Positions 1 to 11,800 of a DNA stretch of 64,000 nucleotides are shown in pieces. The translations under genes and the position numbers were made by a program. The notes under the pieces were generated by a model. The model saw only the letters and a program-made list of their open reading frames with translations. It made no database searches and was not told the DNA's origin. This stretch comes from Corinectria fuckeliana. Lineage: Eukaryota > Ascomycota > Sordariomycetes > Hypocreales > Nectriaceae. The stretch lies in NCBI GenBank assembly GCA_019137255.1, contig WPDH01000255.1, forward strand, positions 1-64,000. Reading direction: 5' to 3'. Position 1 is the stretch's first letter; every line of letters begins with the position of its first letter.

Positions 1-1840
1 AGCTTTATAATAGTTTTATAGTATATATCTTAATACTATTTGCTTATTAAATATTTACTATAAGGTTCTTAAGTGAGCCTCTTATATAGCTAGTTAAAAC
101 TCTCTTAGTAACTACTATAAACTATCTTAAGACTTAATATATACCTATACTAAAAATAGTAAGAATCTAAGTATTATCTTTTAGGAGATTTATAATTAGT
201 CTATAAAAGAGAACTATAATATCCCTACTAAGAAGGTAGTATAAGACTATTATAAGTAAAAGGTAACCTCTTAGAAGGGTATAGTTAATAATTATTATAA
301 TATCTAATAGTATATAAGATATAATATTAGGAGCTATACTAAGCGACCTAATAATAATCTTCCTACTAAGATAAGAGAGGATTACTTTTAATAGTAGTAC
401 TATTAAGAATAGGAGTATCCTCTTATTATAAGTGACTTAGGCTTAAGTTAAGACCTTAATAAGTGTTTTCTAAAAGGTAACTAATACTACTTTTTTAATA
501 GTAGTTATAATTATTTCTATAAGAGATAGTAAGATTAGGATCTTACTACCTATATATTAAGTATAGCTTATAATAGTATTAGCTAGGGTTACTATTATTT
601 TCTAAACTAAGAGAAAAGTAGCTTTTAGGATAATTACTTTAAGTTTATATTTAGTCTTAATAATAAGATCTTTAAATTAATTATAGGTTATTTTTATACT
701 AGGCTTAGCTTATAATAAGAGTGGGTTTTATAGTGGAAAATCTTTCTTAAGAGAAAGAAAAAAATAGTCTATAATCTTAATATCCTCTATTTTACCTAGC
801 CTGCCTGTTATATATAATATAATAATAATATAAGAGCGGAAAAAGAGTAAAAAAGATCTATAAAAAAAGTTAGTTAGGTTAGAATAGATTTTAAGAGTAT
901 AACTAAGATATAGTAGGGGTAACTATTAAATATTCACAGAAGGTTTTTTTATAATAATTAGTTTACTTACTATAGATTTAAGTTATTATAAGATTAAGAT
1001 TTTAAGAGATATTTAGAAATTTAACTAGTTATTCTATTAGTATATAAAGATTAATTAGAAAGTAAGTTAAAAATAAACTAATAGCTATATAAAAAATAGT
1101 CTTAAAGATAGCTATAAAATATAACTAACAGAAGGGGAAATATTATACTACAGCCTAAGTTAAAACTAAGCAGTTATAACTAGTAAAACTATAATATACC
1201 TGCTTTTTCACTTAATATAAATCCTAAACTTACCTTATATAAGTAAGCTTAAATACCTAACTTACTTTCTTATAATAAGCTATAAAATTAGACTTACTCT
1301 TACCTAATAAGCTTATACTAGCCCTCTTAGTATATAAGTATATTTATTTAGCACTTTTATAAATAGATAGCCTTACTAGTTATTAATACACTTAGTTATA
1401 TTAAATTTACTATTCTACTATTACTAAACTGTAACTTATATTACTTACCTTAATATTTTAAACTGCTAGTTTAAACACTCTTATATCTTAGACCTATTTT
1501 ACACTCTTAAGATTAAACTTAGCTATTATATAAATAAGTAAATAACACCTAATTTTAAGCTTAGAAATTAGTACAGTATTATTTTTATATAAGTAATAAG
1601 GTAAATATAAAGTAAAGTAAATAAAAGTAAATATAAACTTAAGAAAAAAGTAAATATAAGTAAGAAGTAAATTAAACTAACAAGTTAACTAAGATAAAGC
1701 TAGCTTTTCTTTCTTTTATATTAGCTCTTTTATATAGTAGTAATTATTAAGAGTGTTATAGTTTCCTAATAAAAAAAAGGCCTTTTATTATCTAGAGGCG
1801 AGTATATGTTAGGATTTCACCTTCACAGCAGCTAGTAAAC
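1..1840. repeat. AT-rich RIP-degraded repeat tract
   Basis: Almost pure A/T with very frequent TA dinucleotides and stop codons in all frames; no open frame survives. It changes abruptly to normal base composition near 1,800-1,950. A 150-bp piece (1379-1529) aligns with a much less mutated copy at 14681-14831, and nearly all differences are C-to-T or G-to-A, which is the signature of repeat-induced point mutation. The rest is therefore inferred to be an inactivated transposon, but I cannot read a transposase through the mutations. Confidence 0.85.
1379..1529 (+). repeat. RIP-mutated copy of the terminal repeat at 14681-14831
   Basis: The stretch beginning TATTAATACACTTAGTTATA matches TATTAACACACTTAGTTATA at 14684 and continues in register to the end, where GCCGTCAC of the other copy reads GCTATTAT here. 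Differences are almost all transitions from C or G to T or A. The sequence just before it (TAGCACTTTTATAAATAGAT) also matches the reverse complement of sequence inside the 13038 element, so homology goes beyond the terminal repeat. Confidence 0.85.
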
Positions 1841-2434
1841 TTGGTAAACACTAGAAAAAAAATCAGGTTCTCTAGAAGCGACTGTATTAGCCGTGTTTAT
1901 TTGGGTGCTTGCTGGCCCAAGACTGGGCTCAGCTACGGGTATGTAGACGTGGCCAGATCGCGCCTGGCGCGCTCCGGCCGCTTTCTCTCCGTAAGTGAAT
2001 ATCTTTACCGACGCCTACTAGCAGCAGCCCTAAGACCAGTCCGTCACAGAGACCGCCTTTTAAGCCTAAGCAAGGCATTCTTCTATTTTTCTTTGAGAGG
2101 CTATGTCTGTTACCGCAGAGGCGCAGCAATCAGCGCAGCAATGGCGCAGCAATGGCGCAGCAATCAGCCTCACCTAAGCATTTCAACCGCCTGCAATAGA
2201 TAAATGATTTATGACCCATTATCATGCGTTTGTCTAAATCTACCAGTTATGTTTTCTAGGTAACACTACAACTTGTTTTCTCGTCCAAGTGACATTCCTT
2301 AACAACGATTATTGAGCACTTTATAGCTCATAGACTCTCAGGTCCACCAGTAGACGCATGGCTCAATACCCTGATTGTTGGCAGGTTAGTTCCTCGTGTT
2401 AATCTCAGCCAAAACCTGGAGTTGCAACTTAAAC
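1841..2434. other. Transition zone, no supported gene
   Basis: Base composition returns to normal. A 120-codon open frame (1841-2203) has no ATG start, no recognisable domain and ends in a short tandem repeat, so I do not call it a gene. The last ~200 bases are presumed promoter and 5' leader of the HeLo gene that follows. Confidence 0.5.
2121..2167. repeat. Short tandem repeat, GCGCAGCAAT unit, four copies
   Basis: Four consecutive copies of GCGCAGCAAT followed by TG or CA; units are about 11-12 bp. It lies at the edge of the RIP tract and is probably slippage sequence. Confidence 0.8.
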
Positions 2435-4154
2435 ATGGAACCTGCTGGCCTTGCCCTTGGCGCAGTCTCTGTCTCTGCTCTCTTCTCCGCATTCTTCGAC
2501 TGCGTCGAACGAATTAAGCAGCTCAAAGGAGTTCGCGGTGACCTCGAGTCCTCTGTTACATCGCTGGAATTCGAGCAACTACGACTGCAGTACATCTACG
2601 CCCAGCATCAAAGACACGAGCTGGACCCAGAAACCGAACCGTTGCTAAAGTTTCTACTGGACGGAATCACCAAGGAGGCAATTAGAGTCACCACTACTAT
2701 CCTTAAATATCATTCTGGCTTGCAGCAGCAGGCTACCTTTCCCGCCGAAGTCCGTGATAACCGGACCTTTTCCTCCCTCAACTCTGTCAAAAGAATTACA
2801 TGGATCACAAGCGATAAAAAAGAGGTAGCTGAACATCTTTCCATCTTGCAAAAGTATACTGCGTCTTTGTGGGCGTTTGCTTCGACAGAGGCAGAAAAGG
2901 CTCGAGCTAGTTACCTGTTACGAACTAGCATCATTGCCCCCGATGATAAAGACACGCTTAGCAGGCTTGTCACCTTGGATATAGACTGTTATCGTGATAT
3001 TTCCAAGGCTGCAAGAGTGAAGCAACTACTTCTCGATTCAAAGGTATGTTTGTACGCCCTGTGAGGCTAGCATAGAACAAATACCCAAATACTAATTTAT
3101 TTAGGCCAATAGCTTGGACAAGAAACCTAGAGGAGCACAGTATCACGTACCCTCTGAGTCTATTCACTGGGCTGATACTGGAGGCCTTGGCCCTTCTTCC
3201 AGCCAGCCATGGTCCATAGGCAAGTGCCGACTCGCCGGGCAGCAAATTGAGGTTCCCGTGCTAGCGGAGTGGAGAGGCGCCTTTGTGGGAAATGTACAAG
3301 ACTCCGTGGCCGAGCGTCGTCTGGATGGGATCTGTGAATTACTCACGGCAATGCACGTTGCCGAGCGAGCAGACGCAGATGACTCGACCCGAGATGTCGA
3401 TCGGTACGTCGAGTTTGGTCTTCTCAAGTGCCTCGGCTGGACACGTACATCTTCCGCATTCGACAGGATCGGGCTTGTTTTTCACTTTCCGAATAGAAAT
3501 GCTCGCCCACCTCGGACTCTGCACGAGAAGATTGCGGAAACAAAAGGGAAGAGCGAGCCGAAAAGGAAAAAGGTGCCGCCACCGTTAGGGTACAGATTCG
3601 ATATTGCATTTGGGGCATGTAGTGCTGTTGCCAACATACTTGCCGTGGGCTGGATGCATCGAGCCGTGTGCAGCAACAATATCCTCGTGTTTGATCAGAC
3701 GTCAAGGGTTTTCCTCACGGGTTTTACCTATTCCAGGCCAGATAATCCTTTGCAAGAATTTTCCGAGTTACCTCAACGGCCAGACCTGGCTTACTATCGT
3801 CTACCCGAGGCAACTAGCCTGCCAGATGGGAGCGATAGCGAGGACGTGGATGACAAGGAGACAGAGCCAACACAATCAGACGTTCCTGGATCTGCAGCTC
3901 ATGATCTGTATGGCCTAGGGATCGTGCTACTTGAAGTTGGCCTCTGGCGGACAGCCGAGAGCCTGGCCAAAGGAAAGGGCTTGCATCACTTCCAGAGCGA
4001 CACAATCGAGGAATGTGTCAAGGATTTGTCTTATCGATGCGGAGACGTGTATCGTAACGTGGTGGGAAAGTGTTTGGATCGTCACTACTGGGGGCAGGGA
4101 TTGACGGAGAAATTGGCTGAGATTCTGGCCGAGCTAAAGCAGTGTCGTGCTTAG
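2435..4154 (+). CDS. HeLo domain-pseudokinase protein (MLKL-like architecture)
   Basis: Two exons, 2435-3043 and 3105-4154, joined in phase 0 across a 61-nt intron with a TACTAAT branch site; 552 aa. Residues 1-~200 have the form of a HeLo (prion-inhibition and propagation) domain: start MEPAGLALGAVSVSALFSAF, then amphipathic helices. In HET-S and HELLP this domain forms a membrane-damaging helical bundle and is related to the four-helix killer domain of animal MLKL. Residues ~204-552 have a kinase-like fold without catalytic residues. The HRD loop reads HRAVCSNN (~388), so the catalytic Asp is absent although Asn remains, and the DFG motif is replaced by LTGFT (~407). The C-lobe keeps DLYGLGIVLLE. 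Inferred role: sensor-regulated cell-death effector. ATG 2435 is chosen because it starts the HeLo consensus. The gene converges on the DUF3433 gene with a 69-nt gap. Confidence 0.8.
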
Positions 4155-4223
4155 GATAGGTTGATGAGTGTTTTTTTATATGAGATTATTGAGTACTATA
4201 TGCTCGACCTTTAACGGCAACAT

Positions 4224-7200
4224 CTATGTGCCATCAACTAACGTATCATCGCGATATCTCCGTGGATCAAAATCATCGTGGTCAAACTCACCAACCTCGT
4301 CGACCATGGCTGCAGGTTTCCCGCGCACCTTCTTCCATCCTAATTTGTACGTATACCCCCAGCTATTGACCCTGTCATGGAACTGATCCAGCGTCAAAGA
4401 TTCAGGATGATCAAGCTCCCGCTCCATTGTTGACACCAGGCTACTCCCACAGAGAAACAGCAGGCTATCGAGAAATAGTTCCGGCGACAATGGAAGACTA
4501 TACGCCTTGTAAAGTAAACGCAAAAGTATCACCATGCCAGTGCAGAACAGGAAGAAGATGGCGAGTACAAGGGCAGGGCCCCAGTGTACCTCGGTTCTTT
4601 CCATGATTTGCAGGGGGATCATCTCGAGCTCCTTGCTAGTCGTCCTAGTTCTCAACAGGTTACTCTGACCGACCACGACCGACACGTAGAGGGAGAAGAG
4701 TCGAGATATGTCTTGTCGAATGTCCGTATCCATGCAAGACGAACGACCTTGGCAGACGAAGCGGTAAATGAGGTATCCGAGAAAATCCCCAAAGAATGAA
4801 TCCGTGTATATGGCATTCTCTTCTGCCTTGACCCCTCCATTGAATCCATCCAATAGGGAGCTGGATTGGTTCAACCCCTGGCAAACGGCCGTCACCATAT
4901 CGGGCTCAATGTCGACGCCAGATCCGAATGACTCGTACTTGACAATCTCGGCTTTCTTTACATCACCCTCCTCCGAGTACAGCGTCGCTTTTCCGGCTTC
5001 CTTGACAATCTTTGGGAAGCACGATATTCCTATTGCTAAAGGCTCACTTGTAAAGATCATTTCCTGATGCTTTGTCGACCAGTAACCTTCGCCTTTTACG
5101 GACACGACGAGCCAACGCGGAACTTGCTGGCCCCCGTCATCCAGCCACCAGCGTGTGCAAGTCAAGTTTGTGATATCTGCCTCGTGTGTTGCTAGCAACC
5201 CCTTTGGCTTGGCATTCGAACAAGGTAGATAAAGCCGACTCTGGTGCTCATCACTCGATTCTACCAGCCATTCAACGCTCAGTGCCGGAGATGCGGAGCT
5301 TTGATGTTGCATTTGGACTTTGACAGAGATCTTTTGGCACTCCAAGGATGATCTGAGGGCGGTCGTGTTGTATGACCAAAGAACAACACCGTTTGCATCT
5401 TCTGCCTTGCTCCTATCTATTCCAATGAGTCCGACTTCAGACGAAGAGAAGAATGGCAGATGCGTGCTATTGATTAGAACATCCGTCATTCCCATGAGCG
5501 CAGTTTTGAAACTGGCCTGTGCTTCGTCTTGAGGAAGAGTGATTCTCTCGGCCCATTCCCAGTGTCTCTGGGCCTGGATCGGTTCTTTCTGCCGCCTTAC
5601 AACTCTCCAGGAGTAGAGATTCTGTTGAAGAAGAGGAGCAAAAAGGCCAAGGGAGCTCGCCATAACCAAGAGGACGATGAGCCAATGTCCGTTTCTTAAG
5701 GCTAAAAGAATTGGCATGTTGGAGTTGTAATAGTCTAGCGTGATGCTATTCTGTGATGACTGCTTCTTCAATGCCACCCAAGGTTGGCGTAACTGGATGA
5801 AGGAGGAAATCCGTGGCATCCAGAAATAGACGGCAAAGAAGAGTGCGGTACTTGGGAGAAGTCTCTGCATAAAGATGGACCAGGATGGTCTGCTGGTATG
5901 GATATCTGCTATCCCTTGAATCTGCAAGAGCTGGCTCTCGGGGCTTGGACTTTTATGCCAACCAACGGGCAGCCATGGAGCAATGCCGTAAATGGCGAGG
6001 GCTATTCCGAGCCAAATACCAATGATTCGCATGTAGAGATCAGCCGTAAAGTCCGTCGACTGTCCTTCTGACCTAGGCAACTCTGCGATTGTTAGTATGG
6101 GGGTGTAAACAAGTATGGATGTAAGTATGGATGCTCACCAGGGAGATCAGCAGCAGGCCAGTCCAGGCGCCAGCCGCTGCGTCCTTGCTTCTCGTGGATT
6201 CTCCAGACCCCGAGTCTCATTTTCCTCGCAATGGCGACGGGAATATGCTCCAACCTATGACTGGAGAGCCACGCATTGAGCGGGCTGTGACGAAGCATAG
6301 CCGCTCTAGTGGCAATAGAACTTAGGTCCCACGGCGCAAAATCTCTACTTGAGATGACCTCATTGCTCGGGTTAAACACAGCTATAGTGAAGCAGAGGAC
6401 CGAAAAGTATAACAGAACTCTGAAAGCTATCCTTCTCTGAACCATGTCCTCTGTAATCTGACGTCTGACAACGGACCGTCCCTCGAGCAGCCGAACATCC
6501 TCAAACTGGCCTTCTTGCAAAGTGAGACCAGCTGCGGTCGCAATCTTGGACATGTAGGACTGCCGGAGAATCTTTCCCGCCATCAGCAAGGAACCGACTG
6601 CCTCTGGCCTGTCCCATATGAGGGTTCCGCATTCCTCGCGGAGTTGGGTGAAGGGCCAAAGATTGCCAGGAATTTTAGTCGTGGATATTAATTCGAGGAA
6701 CAGTTGGCTCAGTTGAGTTTGCGTATCGCGATCCAGGTCCTTCCATTTGGGTGCGAAGCGATCTCCCTTGTCAGGATAACTGTTCGAGTCACGGCGGTTA
6801 TATGGCATTATAGTGTTGAAGACGGGAGTCTGCGAGTTGAATGTCACTGGGCTGTGGAAGCGACTGTCATTTTTGAGACTCAGCCATAGTTCGACATTCG
6901 TCGTAGAGAACTGAGGTCTGCAAGTGGCCGCTTGAATCTGGGATGCCCGCGGGGTGCTGTTGCTCAGGAGAACTGCATCGTTGACGGTGACAATGGCGAG
7001 TTTATTGTGGCATGCTCGAGAAGAAGGGTCAAAGCGGCTCCAGGCAGGTGTGTAGGCCACTAGATCTGCTTTACTGAGCAGTAACTCTCGGTAGTTGTCT
7101 ATGAGCTTGAGCCAGATGCGTCTCATCTGTTTATCTGCAGCTCCTCGGGCCGAGTTTTCCAGTTTCCACAGAGTCTTTGCAAGCACGTTGCGCAAGTTCT

Positions 7201-8236
7201 CGTCAAAAGGGAGAGCCGGTAGGCTAAGAGTAGCGGAGCAATCGTCCGAGTCTCCGATGCTCACGGACAGCATGGCCTCTCCATTGGAGTATTCAAGCTT
7301 CGGTGCCGCGACTGGCCGGATCAGCTCACACATCAAACTCATGGCCAAAACCTCGGAGTCCACCTGCAAGTCTCTCTCCAGGATTCTAGACGAAATGTCT
7401 GAGTTCGATAGAGGAGCGACGGGCAAGTACACGCCTTGTCCGTAATCGCTAGTTTCTCCATTCCAGTACCTTTCAGCTGGTCCGCGGCCGTGAGAGACAA
7501 CATTGGTAAAGGCCATCTGATCCAGACCTCGCAACGTGTAGCCTTTGAAGAGCCAAACATTACTCGAGTCCCAGGTAAAGTCCTGTGAAGCAGATTCGAT
7601 ATCGCGATTCTCTACCAGCGAAGGCAAAGATCCCTTCATGTTCCTGGTGGCATTCGCCCATGAAGAAAGCGTCACAAACTTGATTCCTCCCGTCTTGACC
7701 AGCTCGCTCGAGAAGTAGTTGAATTTCATGATTGGCAGGCTTAGCAACGGCCCGATGAAGCATGCCATCCAAATCATTGTTTTGCCCAAGTCAGGCCTAC
7801 CGGAATGCAAGTTTCCTCGCATCAACTGGTTGATAACATGGCTCCTGCGCCGGTATATCATGGTCATGCCACAAAGAAGAACGGTTGCTGTGAGGGTGGG
7901 CAGGGAGGAAAGGCCAGCTGGGGTCGATGCAACGACGATTTCGTGACACAAGATGGCGGCGCACAAGAATAGAGAAATCGTCATTTTGCTCGTAATAATG
8001 GTTGCATTTGGTTGCCAACCTTTCCAAGTGGGCGACGAGAAGACTGGGGGCGAGTTGATGACTGCCATGCACTCTGCAAAAATTGGAGGAATACTGGCAT
8101 CAATTTCACCAGTCGTACATGCTGCGGCCAACGGTGTAGGGGGGCTTGAACCGGCCTCATGGTCGGTCGCCGTCTCGAAATTGGCATCGACTGTGTGAAG
8201 AGAGATGGCATCGCTGGGGTCGGACGAGCCCTCCAT
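4224..8236 (-). CDS. Large tandem DUF3433 membrane protein
   Basis: Exon 1 is 8236-6139 and exon 2 is 6082-4224, with a 56-nt intron (donor GTGAGC, branch ACTAAC); 1,318 aa. It has the two-module plan of fungal DUF3433 proteins. In each half, membrane helices come first (~86-106, 109-127 and 153-170 in the first half), followed by a long extracytoplasmic region. The second half carries the clearest DUF3433 signature, LRQPWVALKK followed ~30 residues later by LALRNGHWLIVLLVMASSLG. Further helices lie near the C terminus (LVLAIFFLFCTGMVILLRL). Molecular function of the family is unknown; it is expanded in filamentous ascomycetes. It is transcribed divergently from the ankyrin kinase across 601 nt. 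Confidence 0.85.
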
Positions 8237-8837
8237 TGTGAGTTGCTGCTAAATCGCACAATAGAGCGTACAGATTGAGGATAGAAAGTGCCTTGTTTCT
8301 AGTAAGAAAACGCGGCCTTGGGCCGTATCTTATCTGCGCTACGGAGCCCCGTGACCTAGGAGGGGCTGCTCGACCGGGTTAGGCCTATCTCGACAGTTCC
8401 AATGCTCAGATTGAATCAGCCTTGTGGTGTCCGGCCTGGGTTGTTAGGTTGGTGGCTGAGGGACAAGAAGGCTCAGCCGCATAGTGCGGGGGCTGTGAAT
8501 GCTGGAACTCATTCCGCGTTTCACTTGGAAGAACCAGACTAGGCTTACTTGAGCGTCTCGTGTACCTAGGCCTATGTATTGTTGCATTGGACGGGCATCA
8601 GGATGACTCTGACCGGGCCGGTTGCTCCCTATGTACCACGCAAGGCCATTTAGCCGCAAAATGTAGGGCGGAAAACGTTCCGTAGGCAATCATGGTCAGC
8701 CAGGGCAGTTGGGCAGCATCGCCCAAGTCCGCTACCCCGCCTTGAGGCTTTGACGGGTTTGCAATTCGCCATCAGAGTCCGCCAAAGGTTGAACTGTTTG
8801 TTGATCTCACAAGCTTTGAAGCAGGAACTACATCTAC
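8237..8837. promoter_or_regulatory. Shared 601-nt divergent promoter region
   Basis: Lies between the start codons of the DUF3433 gene (minus) and the ankyrin kinase (plus) and contains no supported ORF. Both 5' regions are rich in CCTAGG and GACCGGG-like words (CCTAGG at 8358 and 8567). I see no clear TATA box. Co-regulation of the pair is inference from the arrangement. Confidence 0.4.
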
Positions 8838-11800
8838 ATGGACGCTGGACCCTCAGGGCCTTCTGGCTCGGACGATGAAGCTACTCGCCTCTTGTCCGAG
8901 CCCCGGTCTGGCCAAGACGCCAGGGTCGACGAAGATGAGCACTCCTCCGTCATCGATATCGACACGGGCGGGTTTACATCGTCACGAGGGTTCTGGTCCA
9001 CCGAATCCGACTTTCACTCATCCCACCATCGGCGATACAATGCCGCGCAGAGGTGGGATTTCGTGGCCCTTGTGAGCGCCATATCCCAGGTCTACAGGAG
9101 AGGCATATACCTCGACATGATGAAGCTGGACGACGAGACATGGGAAGACCTCGGCCACGGAACAACCTTTCGAGTCAGCAGGTCCCAGGTCAAACTAAAG
9201 ACGTTTTCAGCAAAGAACCCCCAAGTCAAGGGTCTCGTGGCAACACGTCTAGTTCTCAAGCGTAACGACTATCGAGGCAGGATGTCTGCGGACCAAGTTC
9301 GCGCATTTGTCAAGGAAGTGAGAGTCCTGGATCACATGCAAGGGTACCCGTTCATTGTCAAGTTGCGTGCGATAGGGTGGTTCAACGAGCACTACACCGA
9401 CCTGGACAGGTGCTCCAAGCCAGGTATCATCCTCGAAGAAGCATCTGATACGTTGGATTATCTCATTGATCCGGAAGTGTCTCTTTCCTATCGCGACATG
9501 CTCCGAGCCTTTGGCCAAATCACGTCTGCGCTTTGTGCCCTTCATCGGGCCGGGGTAGCTCACGGGGATCTAAAACCGGGAAATATTCTCCTGTTCAAAA
9601 AAATGGGGTACAGGGATGGCATGCAATCCGAGTCGTACGTTGCTAAGCTTTCGGATTTTGGGTCCGCCATATTCAAAGACGAGGACAAGCTTCAATATTC
9701 GCCCGGGACGAGAGGCTATACCGCACCAGAGGTTAGTCTTGAGAGTGACCCGTCATTTGAGGATATTCTCTATGCGGATACATGGTCATTGGGGATCCTC
9801 TTTGCAGTTGTGCTACTCGGTTCGCGAGAGATTCTCCAAACCCCTACGTTTCGAAATGTAAAGGCCAGGATCAAGCAAATCACATCCAAGGTTCGACAGC
9901 ACTTGGAAAGCAAAGCAGCCGATGCCTTTGAGACGGAAACCATCTCTCAACTTTTGGACCTCACTTTGAGAGAAAAAGCCCGTGAACGGATTCTAAGTCT
10001 CGTGGCGGAAGCCTTGGCCCCTTTTATGGAGCCATATGCATTACAAATGTAAGTTATCCTTGATATAACTGAGATTTACTAACACGCTCAGGACCACCGT
10101 TGGCGACCTGAGAATGATGCCCGAAAGGGACCTTTTCCTCGGTTATGAAAACCTGAAGCCCCTATCAGGCCCATTCAAGGATGACCTCGTCGATGGTCTT
10201 AAAGCCGTTGCATCAAGGGAAGAACCACGTGCGACAAAAGCACTATGGGAGCTAGGCGTCATCTACTTATCCCGATTCGCGGACCCCGACTCACCGATAG
10301 ACCAAGGCCTGCGATTCGTTCGAGAAGCTGCGCAAGGTGGAGAGATTCGTGCAAAGGGTTTGTGTTTTCGCCTGCATGCAGCGTTTGAAAGCTCAGCCTT
10401 GGGTAAGATGTCTGATCATCAACATCTGCAATGGTTAACGGAAGCGGCCGAGGCTGGCCACCAGTCTGCCATTTCGGATCTCAGTGAGCTTGACGCAGAT
10501 CGGGCCATCAAGGCCCAAGCAGTAGTAGCATCACAATTTTATTCTACAGATGCTTCTTCTGACACCAAGCGGGATGGTCTCCATGAGGCCGCAGCAACCG
10601 GGAGGGTTGGCGATCTTGAAACGCTCTTACAGGCCGGGAACGAATCCTGTATCAACGAGGTTGACGCCGACGGAGATTCTCCTCTGATAGCTGCTTGCCG
10701 TTTTGGGCAACCATCGACAGCTCGTCAGCTTCTGGACCTGGGAGCGAATGCATCGAGTCGGAACAAATTCGGAGAGAATGCTCTGCACTATGTCTGGCGG
10801 TTCGACTTGGACCAAGGGGAATCCATGACAAGAGCTCTTTTAGACAAGGGAGCTGATCCAGACGCCATCTCAAGCAGAGCGGTTGCTGCCGACGAGCTGG
10901 ACCTGCTGCCAACCCTTCCAGGAACACCTCTCGAGAGGGTTGCAGGCCGCGGTCGTCTGGATCTCTGTCTCGTCCTGCTGGAGTCGGGAAACGCCCTGAA
11001 GCCGTGCAACGGCAGATTAGGGAGGAGCATTCTAATCTGGGCTATAAAATTGCACCATTTTGCTGTGCAGGACCTTTTGCTAGACCTGATGTGCCCCGAT
11101 CATGCGTCATACGACGGCAACTTGCCCCCAGTTGAAAAGTCGGCCTGGCGATACAGAGGAGAGCAGCGGAATATTCTCGACGCGGCGTGCGTTGGCTGGA
11201 CCTCTGGCGATGGCACCGCCTGCCATGTTCCCACGCGCTTTTGGCTGGCTTGTCGCCACGCCGGGGCCTGGAAGACAGCTGTATACGAGGCGACTTCCCG
11301 ATGCCTGGGTGCGCTATGGCCTACCCCTGAACCGAGAGAAGAGATTGTGGATGACTCGATACGATGGGCGCTGCACGAGTCTCTCTACGACGCTGTGATT
11401 GCTCTATTGCGCATCAAGTTTGAGATGACTCCGGGGATCACGTCTCGTTCTTTTGACCTTGACGACCTGACGTGGCAGCTACGGATCAATCCTGACGTGA
11501 TGTAAGTGGCAGCATTGTTGAACAGAGTTACATTAAACTAACAACAGGATTCAAGGCAGCAACAAGAGATACGGCTGATTGACCAGATATTCTACGACGA
11601 AAGAGGGGGCACGCTGGCTCAACAAGCTCTAATGTTAGGCGACAGGTACATGTTCCGTATCCTGACCACCCGGTACCACGCAAACCTCCGTCTTCCGGCT
11701 CCTTCTCCAGATCTCCGTCAATATTCTGCCCCTTTGTTGCTCGGCCAGCAAGTGAGCCTTTACACGACACTAGTGTACACGGCTCATCGTGACCTCTGGT

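Noticed and set aside
1841..2203. 120-codon plus frame at the RIP border
   Set aside because: No ATG start, Arg/Ser-rich random composition, ends in a tandem repeat, no domain.
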